Positions 48,665 through 59,078 are shown, numbered from the stretch's first letter. The stretch is 64,000 bases of DNA from Pantoea sp. Ep11b (GCF_040783975.1 NZ_CP160631.1:62001-126000); one strand, 5' to 3'. Numbers and translations: made by a program. The notes: generated from the letters alone by a model not told the origin.

Positions 48665-49524
48665 TGAAACTCCTGTCACCGACCCAGAGCGAGGCGCAGG
48701 CCAGCCAGCTGGCCACGATTGCGCGTGATTGTCTGATCGATGAAGCCCGTCTGAGCCCCAAACCGGGTCTGGTTGACAGTCGGGGAAACGGCGCGCATCA
48801 GGATCTGACGCTGGCGCTGATGGAACGTTCTGCTCACAGCCTGGTGCCCGTCTTTCTGGCGCTGGCCCGTCACAGCTGGCTGCGTCCCGCCGATATCGCC
48901 CTGCGCGAAACGGTAGGCCGCCTGGGCCGCGACGGCGAACAGCAGATGATGGCGGCGACCGGCGGCGTGAACACCCATCGCGGCGCGATCTGGGCGCTGG
49001 GCCTGCTGGTCAGTGCCGCAGCCATGCTGGGTGGCACCGGCCGGGCGGCTCAGCTGACCCGCACCGCGGCCGCGCTGGCCAGCCTGCCGGATAGCGGTGC
49101 GCCTAAACAGTTCAGCAAAGGGCTGAAAGCGACCCACCGCTATCGGGTGCCCGGCGCACGCGAAGAGGCACAACAGGCGTTTCCGCACATCATGAAACTG
49201 GCGCTGCCGCAGCTGATGGCAAGCCGGGCCGTGGGCGCCAGCGAAAGCGCAGCCCGGCTGGATGCGCTGATGGCGATCATGACCTCGCTCAGCGATACCT
49301 GCGTGCTGTCGCGGGCCGGTATGACCGGGCTCAACGCGATGCAACAGGGGGCGCGCGCCGTTCTGCTGGCGGGCGGCAGCCACACCGCAGAGGGGGCGGA
49401 GGCGCTGGCGCGGCTCGACCGCCGGATGCTGGCTCTCAACGCCTCACCGGGCGGGGCCGCTGACCTGCTGGCCGCGACGCTGTTTATCGATCGGGTCTGT
49501 TCGCCTGAACACTCATATTTTTAG
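48664..49524 (+). CDS. mdcB: Triphosphoribosyl-dephospho-CoA synthase MdcB
   Basis: 286 residues. It makes the precursor of the prosthetic group of MdcC from dephospho-CoA and ATP (CitG family). The family signature LSPKPGLVDSRGNGAHQDL lies near residue 35, followed by conserved GGVNTHRGAIWALGLL and a C-terminal SPGGAADLLAATLF. It works with MdcG, which transfers the product to MdcC. It starts one base inside the mdcA stop. Confidence 0.95.
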   Translation: MKLLSPTQSEAQASQLATIARDCLIDEARLSPKPGLVDSRGNGAHQDLTLALMERSAHSLVPVFLALARHSWLRPADIALRETVGRLGRDGEQQMMAATGGVNTHRGAIWALGLLVSAAAMLGGTGRAAQLTRTAAALASLPDSGAPKQFSKGLKATHRYRVPGAREEAQQAFPHIMKLALPQLMASRAVGASESAARLDALMAIMTSLSDTCVLSRAGMTGLNAMQQGARAVLLAGGSHTAEGAEALARLDRRMLALNASPGGAADLLAATLFIDRVCSPEHSYF

Positions 49525-49532
49525 AGGCCATT

Positions 49533-49832
49533 ATGGAACACATCACATTATCTCTCCCTGCTAATCGCCTGCTCAGTGGCAGAGCGCTGGCCGGGGTCGT
49601 TGGTTCCGGTGATATGGAAGTGCTGTACACCGCAACCAGCGGCCAGACACTGAACATCGCTATCACCACCTCGCTGGATAACAGCGACGCCCGCTGGAAG
49701 GCGCTGTTTGACCGCCTGAATCTGATCAGCGGCCTGCCCGCTGGCGAGCTGATTATCCATGATTTCGGTGCGACGCCCGGCGTAGCGCGCATCCGTATTG
49801 AACAGGTTTTTGAAGAGGTGAGCCATGCGTAA
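49533..49832 (+). CDS. mdcC: Malonate decarboxylase acyl carrier protein (delta subunit)
   Basis: 99 residues. It carries the 2'-(5''-phosphoribosyl)-3'-dephospho-CoA group that holds the acetyl/malonyl residue. The attachment Ser is S25 in VVGSGDMEVLY, the position known in the Klebsiella protein. It is unlike ordinary acyl carrier proteins in sequence and has no DSL motif, as expected for the MdcC/CitD type. The last 8 bp overlap mdcD. Confidence 0.95.
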   Translation: MEHITLSLPANRLLSGRALAGVVGSGDMEVLYTATSGQTLNIAITTSLDNSDARWKALFDRLNLISGLPAGELIIHDFGATPGVARIRIEQVFEEVSHA

Positions 49833-50658
49833 CGATGCCAGCTTTATTGAATTACGGGCCCGTGAACGCGCCCATGCGCTGCTCGATGCGGGCAGCTATC
49901 GTGAACTGCTCGATCCCTTTGAAGGCATTATGTCGCCGTGGCTCGCCCCGCAGGGCGTGGTTCCGCAGTCGGATGATGGCATGGTGGTGGCGCGCGGCAC
50001 GCTGAACGGTCAGTCTGCCGTGGTGATTGCCATCGAAGGTACCTTCCAGGGCGGCAGCATGGGTGAAGTCTCCGGCGCGAAGATGGCGGCGGCGCTGGAG
50101 CTGGCGGCGGAAGATAACCGCAACGGTATTCCGACCCAGGCGGTGCTCTGCCTGGAAACCGGCGGCGTGCGCTTACAGGAGGCCAATCTGGGCCTGGCGG
50201 CGATTGCCGATATCCATGCGGCGATTGTCGATCTGCGCCGCTATACCCCGGTGATCGGCATCATCAGCGGCACCGTGGGCTGCTTTGGCGGCATGTCTAT
50301 CGCCGCCGCGCTCTGCAGCTATCTGATTGTGACGCGTGAAGCCCGGCTGGGGCTGAACGGCCCGCAGGTCATCGAGCAGGAAGCGGGGATTGAAGAGTAT
50401 GACTCACGCGACCGTCCGTTTATCTGGAGCATGACCGGCGGCGAGATCCGCTACGCCAGTGGCCTGGTCGATGTGCTGGTGGATGACGGGATTAATGCCG
50501 TGAAAACGGCCATGCAGGGCTTTATCGCCAGAGGCGTCCCGGCGCAGCATCGCAGCGACAACTATGACGATTTTCTGTCACGTCTGACGCAGTTCGACAC
50601 CCGCCAGCAGGCGGACACCGCGCAGATTAAACAGCTTTTTGCCCGGGAGGAGAAATAA
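49825..50658 (+). CDS. mdcD: Malonate decarboxylase, beta subunit
   Basis: 277 residues. Carboxyltransferase-fold (crotonase superfamily) subunit that decarboxylates malonyl-S-ACP together with MdcE. It shows IEGTFQGGSMGEVSGAKMA and the oxyanion-type glycine stretch IISGTVGCFGGMSIAAALC. Homologous to the beta part of acetyl-CoA carboxylase carboxyltransferase. It overlaps mdcC by 8 bp and mdcE by one base, which suggests equal production of the two subunits. Confidence 0.95.
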   Translation: MRNDASFIELRARERAHALLDAGSYRELLDPFEGIMSPWLAPQGVVPQSDDGMVVARGTLNGQSAVVIAIEGTFQGGSMGEVSGAKMAAALELAAEDNRNGIPTQAVLCLETGGVRLQEANLGLAAIADIHAAIVDLRRYTPVIGIISGTVGCFGGMSIAAALCSYLIVTREARLGLNGPQVIEQEAGIEEYDSRDRPFIWSMTGGEIRYASGLVDVLVDDGINAVKTAMQGFIARGVPAQHRSDNYDDFLSRLTQFDTRQQADTAQIKQLFAREEK

Positions 50659-51458
50659 TGACGCAGACAAGCAGCCGCGGTGCCACCTGGCTGGAAAAAC
50701 TGGCACCCCATGCGCAGCGCCTGAGCGGCCTGTGCGCCTCTGTTCAGGTGGCTGACGGCCAGCTCAACGGCGAAAACGTACGCTTTGTCGCCGTGGTGCC
50801 CGATGCGCATAACCACTATCCACGCGCCGCACGGGGCGAAGTCGGCCTGCTGGAGGGCTGGACGCTGGCGAAGGTGGTGAATGAAACGCGGGAAGCGGAC
50901 AAAAACCGCGCCGTGAAGCGCCCGATTGTGGCGGTGATTGACGTACCGAGTCAGGCCTATGGCCGCCGCGAAGAGGCGTTTGGGATCCACCAGGCGCTGG
51001 CGGGCGCGGCGGGTGCCTACGCCAATGCGCGCCTGGATGGTCATCCGGTTATCGGCCTGATTGTCGGCAAGGCGATGTCCGGTGCGTTTCTGGCGCACGG
51101 TTATCAGGCTAACCGGCTGATTGCGCTTAACGATCAGGGGGTTCTGGTGCACGCTATGGGCAAAGCGTCAGCGGCCCGTATTACGCTGCGATCCGTGGAG
51201 GCGCTGGAAAAACTGGCCGCCACCATTCCGCCGATGGCGTATGACGTCGATAACTTCGCCACTCTCGGCCTGCTCGCCGATCTGCTGAACGTGGCCGATC
51301 CCGATGCGCCGTCCGATGCGGATGTCGCGATGGTGGAAATCGCCCTGCAGAAGGCTATCAGTGATGCCCGTCAGGATCCGAGCCTGAAGAACCGCCTGGG
51401 GGCAGCCAACCGTCACAGCTCTTCCCTGGTTCGCGAGCGCATGCGCGCGACCTGGTAA
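50658..51458 (+). CDS. mdcE: Malonate decarboxylase, gamma subunit
   Basis: 266 residues. Partner of MdcD in the carboxyltransferase-like decarboxylase core. Visible family segments are VIDVPSQAYGRREEAFGIHQALAG near residue 95 and GLIVGKAMSGAFLAHGYQANR near 133. The start overlaps the mdcD stop by one base with GGGAGGAG upstream. A 131-bp gap follows before mdcF, the only large gap in the operon, without a clear terminator. Confidence 0.95.
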   Translation: MTQTSSRGATWLEKLAPHAQRLSGLCASVQVADGQLNGENVRFVAVVPDAHNHYPRAARGEVGLLEGWTLAKVVNETREADKNRAVKRPIVAVIDVPSQAYGRREEAFGIHQALAGAAGAYANARLDGHPVIGLIVGKAMSGAFLAHGYQANRLIALNDQGVLVHAMGKASAARITLRSVEALEKLAATIPPMAYDVDNFATLGLLADLLNVADPDAPSDADVAMVEIALQKAISDARQDPSLKNRLGAANRHSSSLVRERMRATW

Positions 51459-51589
51459 AAACATAAAAATAAACCTGCCGAAAACGGTCTGACGGGGCGC
51501 ATTAAGGCGTGCGCCCCGGTGCAGTGGCCGTGTTCAGAATTATAAACATCGCTGTTTTTAAAGAATTTTTTCTTATTAACAGGTGATTT

Positions 51590-52549
51590 ATGATCTATAC
51601 AATTGTTCATGCCCTTGCGCCAATCTTCGTCATTATGCTGCTCGGTTTCTGGGCGGGTAAGGCCGGAATGGTTAATAACAAAGATGTCTCGCTGCTCAAT
51701 ATTTTCGTGATGGATTTTGCGCTACCTGCCGCGCTGTTCAGCGCCACGGTTCAGACACCGTGGTCGGGCATCGTCGCACAGTCGCCGCTGATTGTGGTCT
51801 TAACCGGCGCGATGTGGATTGTCTATGCGGCGCTCTATTTCCTGGCGACCCGCGTCTTTAAAAAGTCGCCGCAGGATGCCGCGGTGCTGACCCTGACGGT
51901 CGCCCTGCCGAACTACGCCGCGCTGGGCCTGCCGATTCTGGGCAGCGTGCTGGGCGAAGGCTCTGCAACCTCCCTGTCTGTGGCGGTTTCGATTGCCTGC
52001 GGCTCAGTGCTGATGACGCCATTCTGTCTGCTGATCCTGGAGCGGGAAAAAGCGCGCAGCGCCGGTGAAAATGCCGGTTCGACACTGGCCATGCTGCCGG
52101 TTCTGATGTGGCGCTCGATTAAGAAACCGATCGTCTGGGGGCCGCTGCTGGGCGTGGTGCTGAGCGCATTCGGTCTCAGAATGCCGGAACTGGTGATCTC
52201 GGCGATTAAACCGCTGGGTCTGTCGGCCACCGCCGCCGCCCTGTTCCTGACCGGCGTGATCCTCTCTGCCCGCAAACTGAAATTCAATGCTGTCGTAGGT
52301 CTCGGCACCGTCGCCAAGCTGCTGATCCAGCCTTTTGTGGCCTGGGGTCTGGTGCTGGTCATGGGCCTTCACGGTTCGGTGGCGATCACCGCTATCCTGA
52401 TGATTGCGCTGTCGGCCGGTTTCTTCGGTGTGGTATTTGGCAATCGCTTTGGCGTACAGTCACCCGATGCGGAAGCCGTGCTGCTGCTCAGTTCGCTTCT
52501 CTCTGTTTTATCGTTACCGCTGTTCATTACGCTGACATCAGGAATGTAA
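51590..52549 (+). CDS. mdcF: Malonate transporter, AEC family
   Basis: 319 residues with about ten hydrophobic segments in two halves, the layout of auxin-efflux-carrier (AEC) transporters. The N-terminal LAPIFVIMLLGFWAGKAG and the central NYAALGLPILGSVLG are typical of the family. It corresponds in position and size to Klebsiella mdcF, the presumed malonate uptake protein. It stands between mdcE and mdcG, one base before mdcG. Substrate assignment rests on the operon. Confidence 0.9.
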   Translation: MIYTIVHALAPIFVIMLLGFWAGKAGMVNNKDVSLLNIFVMDFALPAALFSATVQTPWSGIVAQSPLIVVLTGAMWIVYAALYFLATRVFKKSPQDAAVLTLTVALPNYAALGLPILGSVLGEGSATSLSVAVSIACGSVLMTPFCLLILEREKARSAGENAGSTLAMLPVLMWRSIKKPIVWGPLLGVVLSAFGLRMPELVISAIKPLGLSATAAALFLTGVILSARKLKFNAVVGLGTVAKLLIQPFVAWGLVLVMGLHGSVAITAILMIALSAGFFGVVFGNRFGVQSPDAEAVLLLSSLLSVLSLPLFITLTSGM

Positions 52550-52550
52550 T

Positions 52551-53168
52551 ATGTGTGATCCGCGCCCCCACGATTTGCTCTGGCTGCGAACCCGCAGTGC
52601 GTTAGCCTCGCTCCAGGAGAGCTGGGTCAGGCAGCAGTGGCATCCCGACCTGCCCGTGGTGGTGCGGCGCGATCACCGGGCGTCCGGGCTAATCCCGATT
52701 GGCGTGCGCGGCGAGCGCCGTGAGCAGCGCGCCGCCGGCTGGATCCCGCCAGCCGATATCAGCCGGATCGTGACGCCGGAGAGCCTGGCTGAGCGGGCAT
52801 CCCTGCTGGCTTCGCCTTTCGCCGCCTGTGCGCCGGTCAGCGCAGCGATAGTGCTCAGCGGAACCCGCTGGCCGTGGCGCTGGGGCATCACCGGCAGCAC
52901 CGGTTATGCGCTGGCGACACAGCGCCCCACGCTGCACGCCGCCAGCGATCTGGATGTTGTGATCCGCGCCCCGCAGCCGCTGCCCCGTGAGGCACTGCAG
53001 CAATGGCAGGCGCTGACCGCGACGCTGGCGTGCCGGACAGATACGCAGGTGGAAACGCCGTCTGGCGCGTTTGCCCTGGATGAGTGGCTGCGGAGAGGCC
53101 GGGTGCTGCTGAAAACCGACACCGGCCCGCGGCTGACCGCTTCCCCCTGGAGCAGAGAGGATCAATGA
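52551..53168 (+). CDS. mdcG: Phosphoribosyl-dephospho-CoA transferase MdcG (holo-MdcC synthase)
   Basis: 205 residues. A nucleotidyltransferase that attaches the prosthetic group made by MdcB to Ser25 of MdcC, releasing diphosphate (CitX-like activity). The Mg-binding nucleotidyltransferase motif is ASDLDVVIRAP, with the two Asp residues of SDLD. WIPPADISRIVTPE is a family segment. It overlaps mdcH in an ATGA arrangement. Confidence 0.92.
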   Translation: MCDPRPHDLLWLRTRSALASLQESWVRQQWHPDLPVVVRRDHRASGLIPIGVRGERREQRAAGWIPPADISRIVTPESLAERASLLASPFAACAPVSAAIVLSGTRWPWRWGITGSTGYALATQRPTLHAASDLDVVIRAPQPLPREALQQWQALTATLACRTDTQVETPSGAFALDEWLRRGRVLLKTDTGPRLTASPWSREDQ

Positions 53169-54067
53169 AAATACTCTTTACCTTTCCCGGTCAGGGCACC
53201 CAGCGTGCCGGTATGCTGCAGCATCTGCCCGACGGCGATGCGCTGTTAAGCCAGGCGCGCGCGGTACTGGGCGACGAGGCCAATCGGCTCGACAGTGCAG
53301 AGGCGCTGCGCCACACCCGTGCGGTGCAGCTCTCGCTGCTGATTTGCGGTGTTGCCTGGGCGCGTGAGCTGATTCGCCGGGGCGTGGCGCCCGATATCGT
53401 CAGCGGCCTGTCGATCGGCGCATTTCCTGCGGCGGTGATTGCGGGGGCACTCGATTTTGCGGATGCCCTGCAGCTGGTTGCACGGCGTGGCGATCTGATG
53501 GAGCAGGCCTATCCGCAGGGGTATGGCCTGACCGCGATCGCCGGCTTAACGCTGAACCGTCTGGAGCCCCTGCTGTCGGGCAGCCATACCTATCTCGCCA
53601 ATCTCAACGCCGAGACACAGATTGTGATTGCCGGACGCGATGAGGATATGGCGAGGGTCGCGCAGAAAGCACTGGAGGCCGGTGCCAGCAAAGCGATTAA
53701 GCTCGCGGTGAGCGTGCCGTCGCACTGCGCCCTGCTGGACGAGCCTGCCGCCGAACTGGCGCGCGCCTTTGAGTCTGTAACGCTCTCCCGGCCCCGCTGT
53801 GCCTACCTCAGCGGGTCCACCGGACGGGTTATCCACGATCCCGCCAGGATAGCCGACGATCTCGCCTTCAATATGGCGCGCACCGTGCAGTGGCACGATG
53901 CGATGGTCGCCGCTAATCAGCGCGATGCCCGGCTGGCGATTGAGATGCCGCCCGGCAATGTTCTGACGGGTCTGACGCTGCAGGCGGGCTGGCAGGGAGA
54001 CGCGATCTGCATGGAGCGCAACAGCATTGAGGTTGCACTTCATCTGGCTAAACGGCTGGATCGGTAA
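53165..54067 (+). CDS. mdcH: Malonyl-CoA:ACP transacylase MdcH
   Basis: 300 residues from the ATG at 53165 that overlaps the mdcG stop. It primes the complex by moving malonyl from malonyl-CoA to MdcC. The FabD-like fold shows in TFPGQGTQRAGML at the start and the nucleophile S83 in SGLSIGAFPAA. The in-frame Met 27 codons upstream lies in mdcG and lacks similarity. The last 20 bp overlap the end of the convergent mdcR, so no terminator exists between them. Confidence 0.94.
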   Translation: MKILFTFPGQGTQRAGMLQHLPDGDALLSQARAVLGDEANRLDSAEALRHTRAVQLSLLICGVAWARELIRRGVAPDIVSGLSIGAFPAAVIAGALDFADALQLVARRGDLMEQAYPQGYGLTAIAGLTLNRLEPLLSGSHTYLANLNAETQIVIAGRDEDMARVAQKALEAGASKAIKLAVSVPSHCALLDEPAAELARAFESVTLSRPRCAYLSGSTGRVIHDPARIADDLAFNMARTVQWHDAMVAANQRDARLAIEMPPGNVLTGLTLQAGWQGDAICMERNSIEVALHLAKRLDR

Positions 54068-54983
54068 GGGTGCGGGCGTACATCCGCCCTTCTGCCGCCA
54101 GCGCCAGCAGATCCTGATCGCGTTCGCGCCGGTGTGAATAGACGATCGCGATCTGCTGACACATCTGATAGGGCTCTGCGAGCGTCAGCAGCTGAATATT
54201 GTTCTCATAGACTTTTTTCATGCGCCCCGGAATCAGCGCCAGCCCGATGCCCGCCTGCACCAGACTTATCATTGAGAAGATGTCGTTGACCCGGGTCACC
54301 ATCCGCGGTTCGAATCCGGCGATCTGAAACGCCTCCTGCGAACCGGTGTAAGTCGCAAAGCCTTCTGCCAGCGAGACAAAATCGCGGTCAGCATAGTCAC
54401 GCAGGTCGACCGGCCCGCTGCCGTTCCGCGTCTCGCCAGCTGGCGCGGCCAGGAAGATCCGATCTTCAAACAGCGGGATGACATCGAACCGTGTGTCATT
54501 CAGCTCGTCCTTATCGGTGGCGATCAGGATCGCATCCAGCACATCATCTTCCAGCATAGCCAGCAGCGTCTGATTGGAACCCATGGTCAGGTCGAGTTCC
54601 AGCGTGGGTCGCCGCAGCTTCATCCCCATGATCAGGCGCGGAATGGTCTCCAGCGTCAGCGAGTAGAGCGTGCCCAGCCGCAGCCGTCCGCCGCCGATGC
54701 CCGCCACCTTGCGCGCCTCTTCGATACCCTTCCCCATCAGCGTGGTCACATCGCGACAGTACTCCAGCAGGGTCCACGCGGCCGGCATCGGCACCAGGTT
54801 GCGGCCCTTGTGGATAAACAGCGGGCAGTCGATCCCCTCCTCCAGCGTGTGCAGTGCGCGATGCACGCTGACGCTGCTCAGATCGAGCGCCTCCGCCGTC
54901 CTCGCGATATTGCCCTTACTCATAAACATCATAAAAACGCTGAGTTTACGAAAGGTAATTTCCTGGTTGATGTTGTCACTCAT
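54048..54983 (-). CDS. mdcR: LysR-type regulator MdcR
   Basis: 311 residues. The N-terminal winged helix-turn-helix (about 10-70) includes NIARTAEALDLSSVSVHRALHTLEE, and the C-terminal two-lobed effector domain follows. In Klebsiella MdcR activates the mdc genes with malonate. The gene is convergent with mdcH at the end of the operon. The position and family make the assignment likely. Its own promoter must lie in the 174 bp before glgP's terminator. Confidence 0.9.
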   Translation of the reverse strand: MSDNINQEITFRKLSVFMMFMSKGNIARTAEALDLSSVSVHRALHTLEEGIDCPLFIHKGRNLVPMPAAWTLLEYCRDVTTLMGKGIEEARKVAGIGGGRLRLGTLYSLTLETIPRLIMGMKLRRPTLELDLTMGSNQTLLAMLEDDVLDAILIATDKDELNDTRFDVIPLFEDRIFLAAPAGETRNGSGPVDLRDYADRDFVSLAEGFATYTGSQEAFQIAGFEPRMVTRVNDIFSMISLVQAGIGLALIPGRMKKVYENNIQLLTLAEPYQMCQQIAIVYSHRRERDQDLLALAAEGRMYARTLTDPAV

Positions 54984-55115
54984 TCGCGGGGGTTCCCTGC
55001 AGACGCATCCTGATTGTCCACATAGTAGCGATTCTCACTCAGGGTGTAATGATCTGGCTCGCACAAGCGGGACGGGAGCGGCTGAAAAAGGGGGGAAGCG
55101 GTGAGAAGAAGAGAG

Positions 55116-55141
55116 CGTGCGGCCGGTGGGCTGGCCGCACG
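55116..55141 (-). terminator. Probable terminator of glgP
   Basis: A perfect 9-bp stem CGTGCGGCC/GGCCGCACG with an 8-base loop lies 17 bp after the glgP stop. On the minus strand it is followed by CTCTCTTCTTCTC, pyrimidine-rich but not a pure T tract. Confidence 0.65.
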
Positions 55142-55157
55142 GAAATAAACGCCTGAC

Positions 55158-57605
55158 TTACAACCTGACCGGCGTAATGTTCCAGATCTCGTCGGCGTAC
55201 TCCTGAATGGTACGATCTGACGAGAAGTAGCCCATTCCGGCGATGTTTCTGGCCGCGCGACGCTGCCACTCATCCGGTTTACGGTAGAGCGCGTCCACCT
55301 TATCCTGGGTGTCCACGTAGCTGCGATAATCCGCCAGTAACTGGTAGTGGTCGCCGAAGTTGACCAGCGAATCGAACAGATTGCGGTAGCGGCCTGGCTC
55401 CTGCGGACTGAAGACGCCCGAGGCAATCTGGGTCAGCACCTGATGCAGCTCCTCATCGCCTTCATAGTAGTCACGCGGGTTGTAGCCCTTTTTACGCAGG
55501 GCTTCGACCTGCGGCGTGGTGTTCCCGAAGATAAAGATGTTCTCTTCGCCGACGTGATCCAGCATCTCAACGTTCGCCCCATCCAGCGTGCCAATGGTCA
55601 GGGCGCCGTTCAGCGCAAACTTCATGTTACTGGTGCCGGACGCTTCCGTTCCTGCCGTCGAAATCTGCTCGGAGAGATCGGCCGCCGGGATAATGATCTG
55701 CGCCAGGCTGACGCTGTAGTTCGGGATAAAGACAACCTTCAGCTTGTTCTTCACCTGCGGATCGTTGTTGATCACGTTAGCGACATCGTTGATCAGATGA
55801 ATGATGTGTTTGGCGACGTAGTAGGCCGACGCCGCTTTCCCGGCAAAGATGTTGACGCGCGGCACCCAGTCAGCCTGCGGATCGGCCTTGATACGGTTGT
55901 ATCGCGTGATCACATGCAGGACATTGAGCAGCTGACGTTTGTACTCATGAATACGCTTGATCTGCACATCGAACAGCGCATTCGGATCGAGCACCACATC
56001 CAGATTCTTCGCCACCCAGCTGGCCAGTCGCCGCTTATTCTGATGCTTGGCCACCGCCACCTTTTCGATAAAGGCCGGATAGTCGATCTGCGCTTTCAGC
56101 TCGCCGAGCTGGCTGAGATCGGTACGCCAGTTGCGGCCAATCTCGTCGTCCAGCACCTCAGAGAGCGCCGGGTTCGCCAGCGCCAGCCAGCGACGTGGCG
56201 TCACGCCGTTGGTCTTGTTACAGAAGCGACCGGGGAACAGACGGGAGAAATCGGCAAACAGCGACTGCACCATCAGATTCGAGTGCAGCTCGGAGACACC
56301 GTTGACCTTGTGGCTGACGACTACCGCCAGCCAGGCCATACGCACCCGGCGGCCATCGTTTTCGTCAATGATCGAAATGCGCGACAGCAGATCGATGTCA
56401 TCGGGATAGTGATCCTGCACGGTCTTCAGGAAGAAGTCGTTGATCTCAAAAATGATGCTGAGATGGCGCGGCAGGATCTTACCGATCATATCTACCGGCC
56501 AGGTCTCCAGCGCCTCGCTCATCAGCGTGTGGTTGGTGTAGGAGAAGACCTGACAGCAGACGTCGAAGGCGCTGTCCCAGCTGAACTTATGCTCGTCGAT
56601 CAGCAGGCGCATCAGTTCGGGGATCGCCAGCACCGGATGCGTGTCATTCAGGTGAATGGCAATTTTATCCGCCAGGTTGTCCCAGGTCTGATGCATTCGC
56701 CAGTGGCGATTCAGGATATCCTGCACCGTGGCAGAGACCAGGAAATATTCCTGACGCAGACGCAGCTCGCGCCCGGAGTAGGTCGAGTCATCCGGGTAGA
56801 GCACCCGTGAGACGTTTTCGGAGTGGTTTTTATCTTCCACCGCCGCGAAGTAGTCACCCTGGTTGAACTTGCCGAGATTGATCTCGTTGCTGGCCTGCGC
56901 CCCCCACAGCCGCAGCGTATTGGTGGCGTCGGTGTCGTAACCCGGGATGATCTGGTCATAGGCCATCGCCAGGATCTCTTCGGTCTCCAGCCAGCGCACT
57001 TTGGTGCCTTCATGCTGAACACGGCCACCGAAACGAACTTTGTAACGGGTGTTGAAACGCTGGAACTCCCACGGATTACCATATTCCAGCCAGTAATCCG
57101 GCGACTCTTTCTGCTCACCTTCCACGATGTTCTGTTTGAACATGCCGTAGTCATAGCGGATGCCGTAACCCCGGCCCGGCATACCCAGCGTCGCCAGTGA
57201 GTCGAGGAAGCAGGCCGCCAGACGCCCCAGGCCGCCGTTGCCCAGCCCCGGATCGTTCTCCTCTTCCATCAGCTCGGCCAGATCCAGACCCATCTCATCC
57301 AGTGCCTGGTTGAGATCGTCATAGATCCCCATCGCCAGCAGCGCATTGCCCAGCGTGCGGCCCATCAGGAACTCCATCGACAGGTAATAGACCTGGCGGA
57401 CATCCTGAGAGAGCTGGGCACGGCTGGAACGCAGCCAGCGCTCGACCATCCGGTCGCGCACCGCCAGCAGTGAGGCGTTGAGCCACTCATGTTTATTGGC
57501 GATAGAGGGATCTTTGCCGATGGTAAACATCAGCTTGTAGGCAATCGAATGCTTTAAGGCATCAACCGTCAACGTTGGTGAGGCGTAAGTGAAAGGTGCG
57601 TTCAT
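55158..57605 (-). CDS. glgP: Glycogen phosphorylase
   Basis: 815 residues, as in E. coli GlgP. GT35 enzyme that releases glucose 1-phosphate from glycogen ends. The pyridoxal-phosphate Lys is in [19 protein letters not shown], and [18 protein letters not shown] and [20 protein letters not shown] are intact. It resembles malP (40495) throughout but belongs to the GlgP branch. Last gene of glgBXCAP, 18 bp after glgA. Confidence 0.98.
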   Translation of the reverse strand: MNAPFTYASPTLTVDALKHSIAYKLMFTIGKDPSIANKHEWLNASLLAVRDRMVERWLRSSRAQLSQDVRQVYYLSMEFLMGRTLGNALLAMGIYDDLNQALDEMGLDLAELMEEENDPGLGNGGLGRLAACFLDSLATLGMPGRGYGIRYDYGMFKQNIVEGEQKESPDYWLEYGNPWEFQRFNTRYKVRFGGRVQHEGTKVRWLETEEILAMAYDQIIPGYDTDATNTLRLWGAQASNEINLGKFNQGDYFAAVEDKNHSENVSRVLYPDDSTYSGRELRLRQEYFLVSATVQDILNRHWRMHQTWDNLADKIAIHLNDTHPVLAIPELMRLLIDEHKFSWDSAFDVCCQVFSYTNHTLMSEALETWPVDMIGKILPRHLSIIFEINDFFLKTVQDHYPDDIDLLSRISIIDENDGRRVRMAWLAVVVSHKVNGVSELHSNLMVQSLFADFSRLFPGRFCNKTNGVTPRRWLALANPALSEVLDDEIGRNWRTDLSQLGELKAQIDYPAFIEKVAVAKHQNKRRLASWVAKNLDVVLDPNALFDVQIKRIHEYKRQLLNVLHVITRYNRIKADPQADWVPRVNIFAGKAASAYYVAKHIIHLINDVANVINNDPQVKNKLKVVFIPNYSVSLAQIIIPAADLSEQISTAGTEASGTSNMKFALNGALTIGTLDGANVEMLDHVGEENIFIFGNTTPQVEALRKKGYNPRDYYEGDEELHQVLTQIASGVFSPQEPGRYRNLFDSLVNFGDHYQLLADYRSYVDTQDKVDALYRKPDEWQRRAARNIAGMGYFSSDRTIQEYADEIWNITPVRL

Positions 57606-57623
57606 ATCCAGTTTCCCAATCCG

Positions 57624-59057
57624 TTACATCAAACGTTGGTAGAGATCACGGTAGGCTTGTGCCGCCACCTGCCAGCTAAAGTCCATACCCATCGCCTGGC
57701 GCTGAACGTAACGCCAGAGTGACGGACGGGACCACAATACAAACGCGCGCCGGATAGCCCGAAGCAGCGACCAGGCATTGGCGTCTTCAAAACTGAATCC
57801 GCTGGCGATACCGTCGGCCAGGTTCTCTAACGAACTGTCGTTGACGGTATCGGCCAGGCCACCCGTGCGGCGCACTAAAGGCAACGTACCATACTTCAGG
57901 CCATAAAGTTGTGTCAGACCACAGGGCTCAAAGCGACTTGGCACCACGATCACATCCGCCCCGCCGACAATGCGGTGAGAGAACGCCTCGTGATAGCCAA
58001 TCTGCACACCAACGCTGCCCGGATGCTCTGCTGCCGCGGCCAGGAAGCCCTGCTGCAGCTCGGCATCGCCCTGTCCCAGCAGCACCAGCTGACCGCCCTG
58101 CGCCAGCAGGCCGGGCAGCGCCTCCAGCACCAGGTCCAGCCCTTTCTGTTTGGTCAGACGGCTGATAACGCAGAACACCGGCGCTTTGTCATCGACCTTG
58201 AGACCCATCGCCACCTGCAGCTGACGTTTGTTTTCAGCCTTTGCTTCCAGCGTGTCGCGGTTGTAGCGCGCGCTGAGCAGCAGGTCGTGCGCCGGGTCCC
58301 AGATAGAGGGATCGACCCCGTTAAGGATCCCGCTCAGACGCCCTTCCCGCATCCGCTGTGCCAGCAGGGTCTCCATGCCGTAGCCATATTCTGCCGAGGT
58401 AATCTCATGGGCATAGGTCGGGCTGACCGCCGTCACATGGTCGGCGTAGAAGAGTCCCGCTTTCAGGAAGGAGATCTGGCCGTAAAACTCCAGCCCATGC
58501 ATGTTAAAGAACGACCACGGCAGGCCAATCTGGTCCATGTGGTGCGCCGAGAACAGCCCCTGATAGGCCAGGTTATGCACGGTAAAGACCGATTTGGCCG
58601 GACGACCGCGCGTTTCCAGATAGGCGCAGGTCAGGCCGGCATGCCAGTCGTGAGCATGCACGATATCGGGACGCCACATGGAATCCATGCCGCACGCCAG
58701 TTCACAGCCGACCCAGCCCAGCAGCGCAAAGCGCAGGTAGTTGTCGACATAGGCAAACTGCGACTCGTCATGATAGGGACTGCCGGGACGGTCGTAGAGA
58801 TCAGGCGCATCGATTAAGTAGATGCCCACACCGTTAAATTCACCAAAAAGCAGACGCATATGACCGGCAAATGTCTCTCGCTCTGTCACTACCTGGAGAT
58901 CAGGTATGCCTTTGCGCAATGCGGGAAAAGCGGGCAACAGTACCCGCGTATCCGTACCACCCGCAATCTGCGCCTGAGGTAATGCCCCGACTACATCAGC
59001 CAGTCCGCCCGTTTTCAGCAGCGGGAAAAGTTCTGAACAGACATGTAAAACCTGCAT
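57624..59057 (-). CDS. glgA: Glycogen synthase
   Basis: 477 residues from the Met at 59057, identical in length to E. coli GlgA. GT5 enzyme that adds glucose from ADP-glucose to glycogen. The ADP-glucose-binding KTGGLADV (residues 15-22) and the C-terminal [19 protein letters not shown] and [10 protein letters not shown] are present. Nine in-frame codons upstream were left out because alignment begins at MQVLHVCSE. The gap from glgC (63 bp) holds a hairpin. Confidence 0.98.
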   Translation of the reverse strand: MQVLHVCSELFPLLKTGGLADVVGALPQAQIAGGTDTRVLLPAFPALRKGIPDLQVVTERETFAGHMRLLFGEFNGVGIYLIDAPDLYDRPGSPYHDESQFAYVDNYLRFALLGWVGCELACGMDSMWRPDIVHAHDWHAGLTCAYLETRGRPAKSVFTVHNLAYQGLFSAHHMDQIGLPWSFFNMHGLEFYGQISFLKAGLFYADHVTAVSPTYAHEITSAEYGYGMETLLAQRMREGRLSGILNGVDPSIWDPAHDLLLSARYNRDTLEAKAENKRQLQVAMGLKVDDKAPVFCVISRLTKQKGLDLVLEALPGLLAQGGQLVLLGQGDAELQQGFLAAAAEHPGSVGVQIGYHEAFSHRIVGGADVIVVPSRFEPCGLTQLYGLKYGTLPLVRRTGGLADTVNDSSLENLADGIASGFSFEDANAWSLLRAIRRAFVLWSRPSLWRYVQRQAMGMDFSWQVAAQAYRDLYQRLM

Positions 59058-59078
59058 CCTCGACCTCATTAAGTTATC

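Noticed and set aside
55347..56810. Plus-strand open frame of 487 codons in glgP
   Set aside because: Antisense shadow of glgP; long only because of the codon bias.
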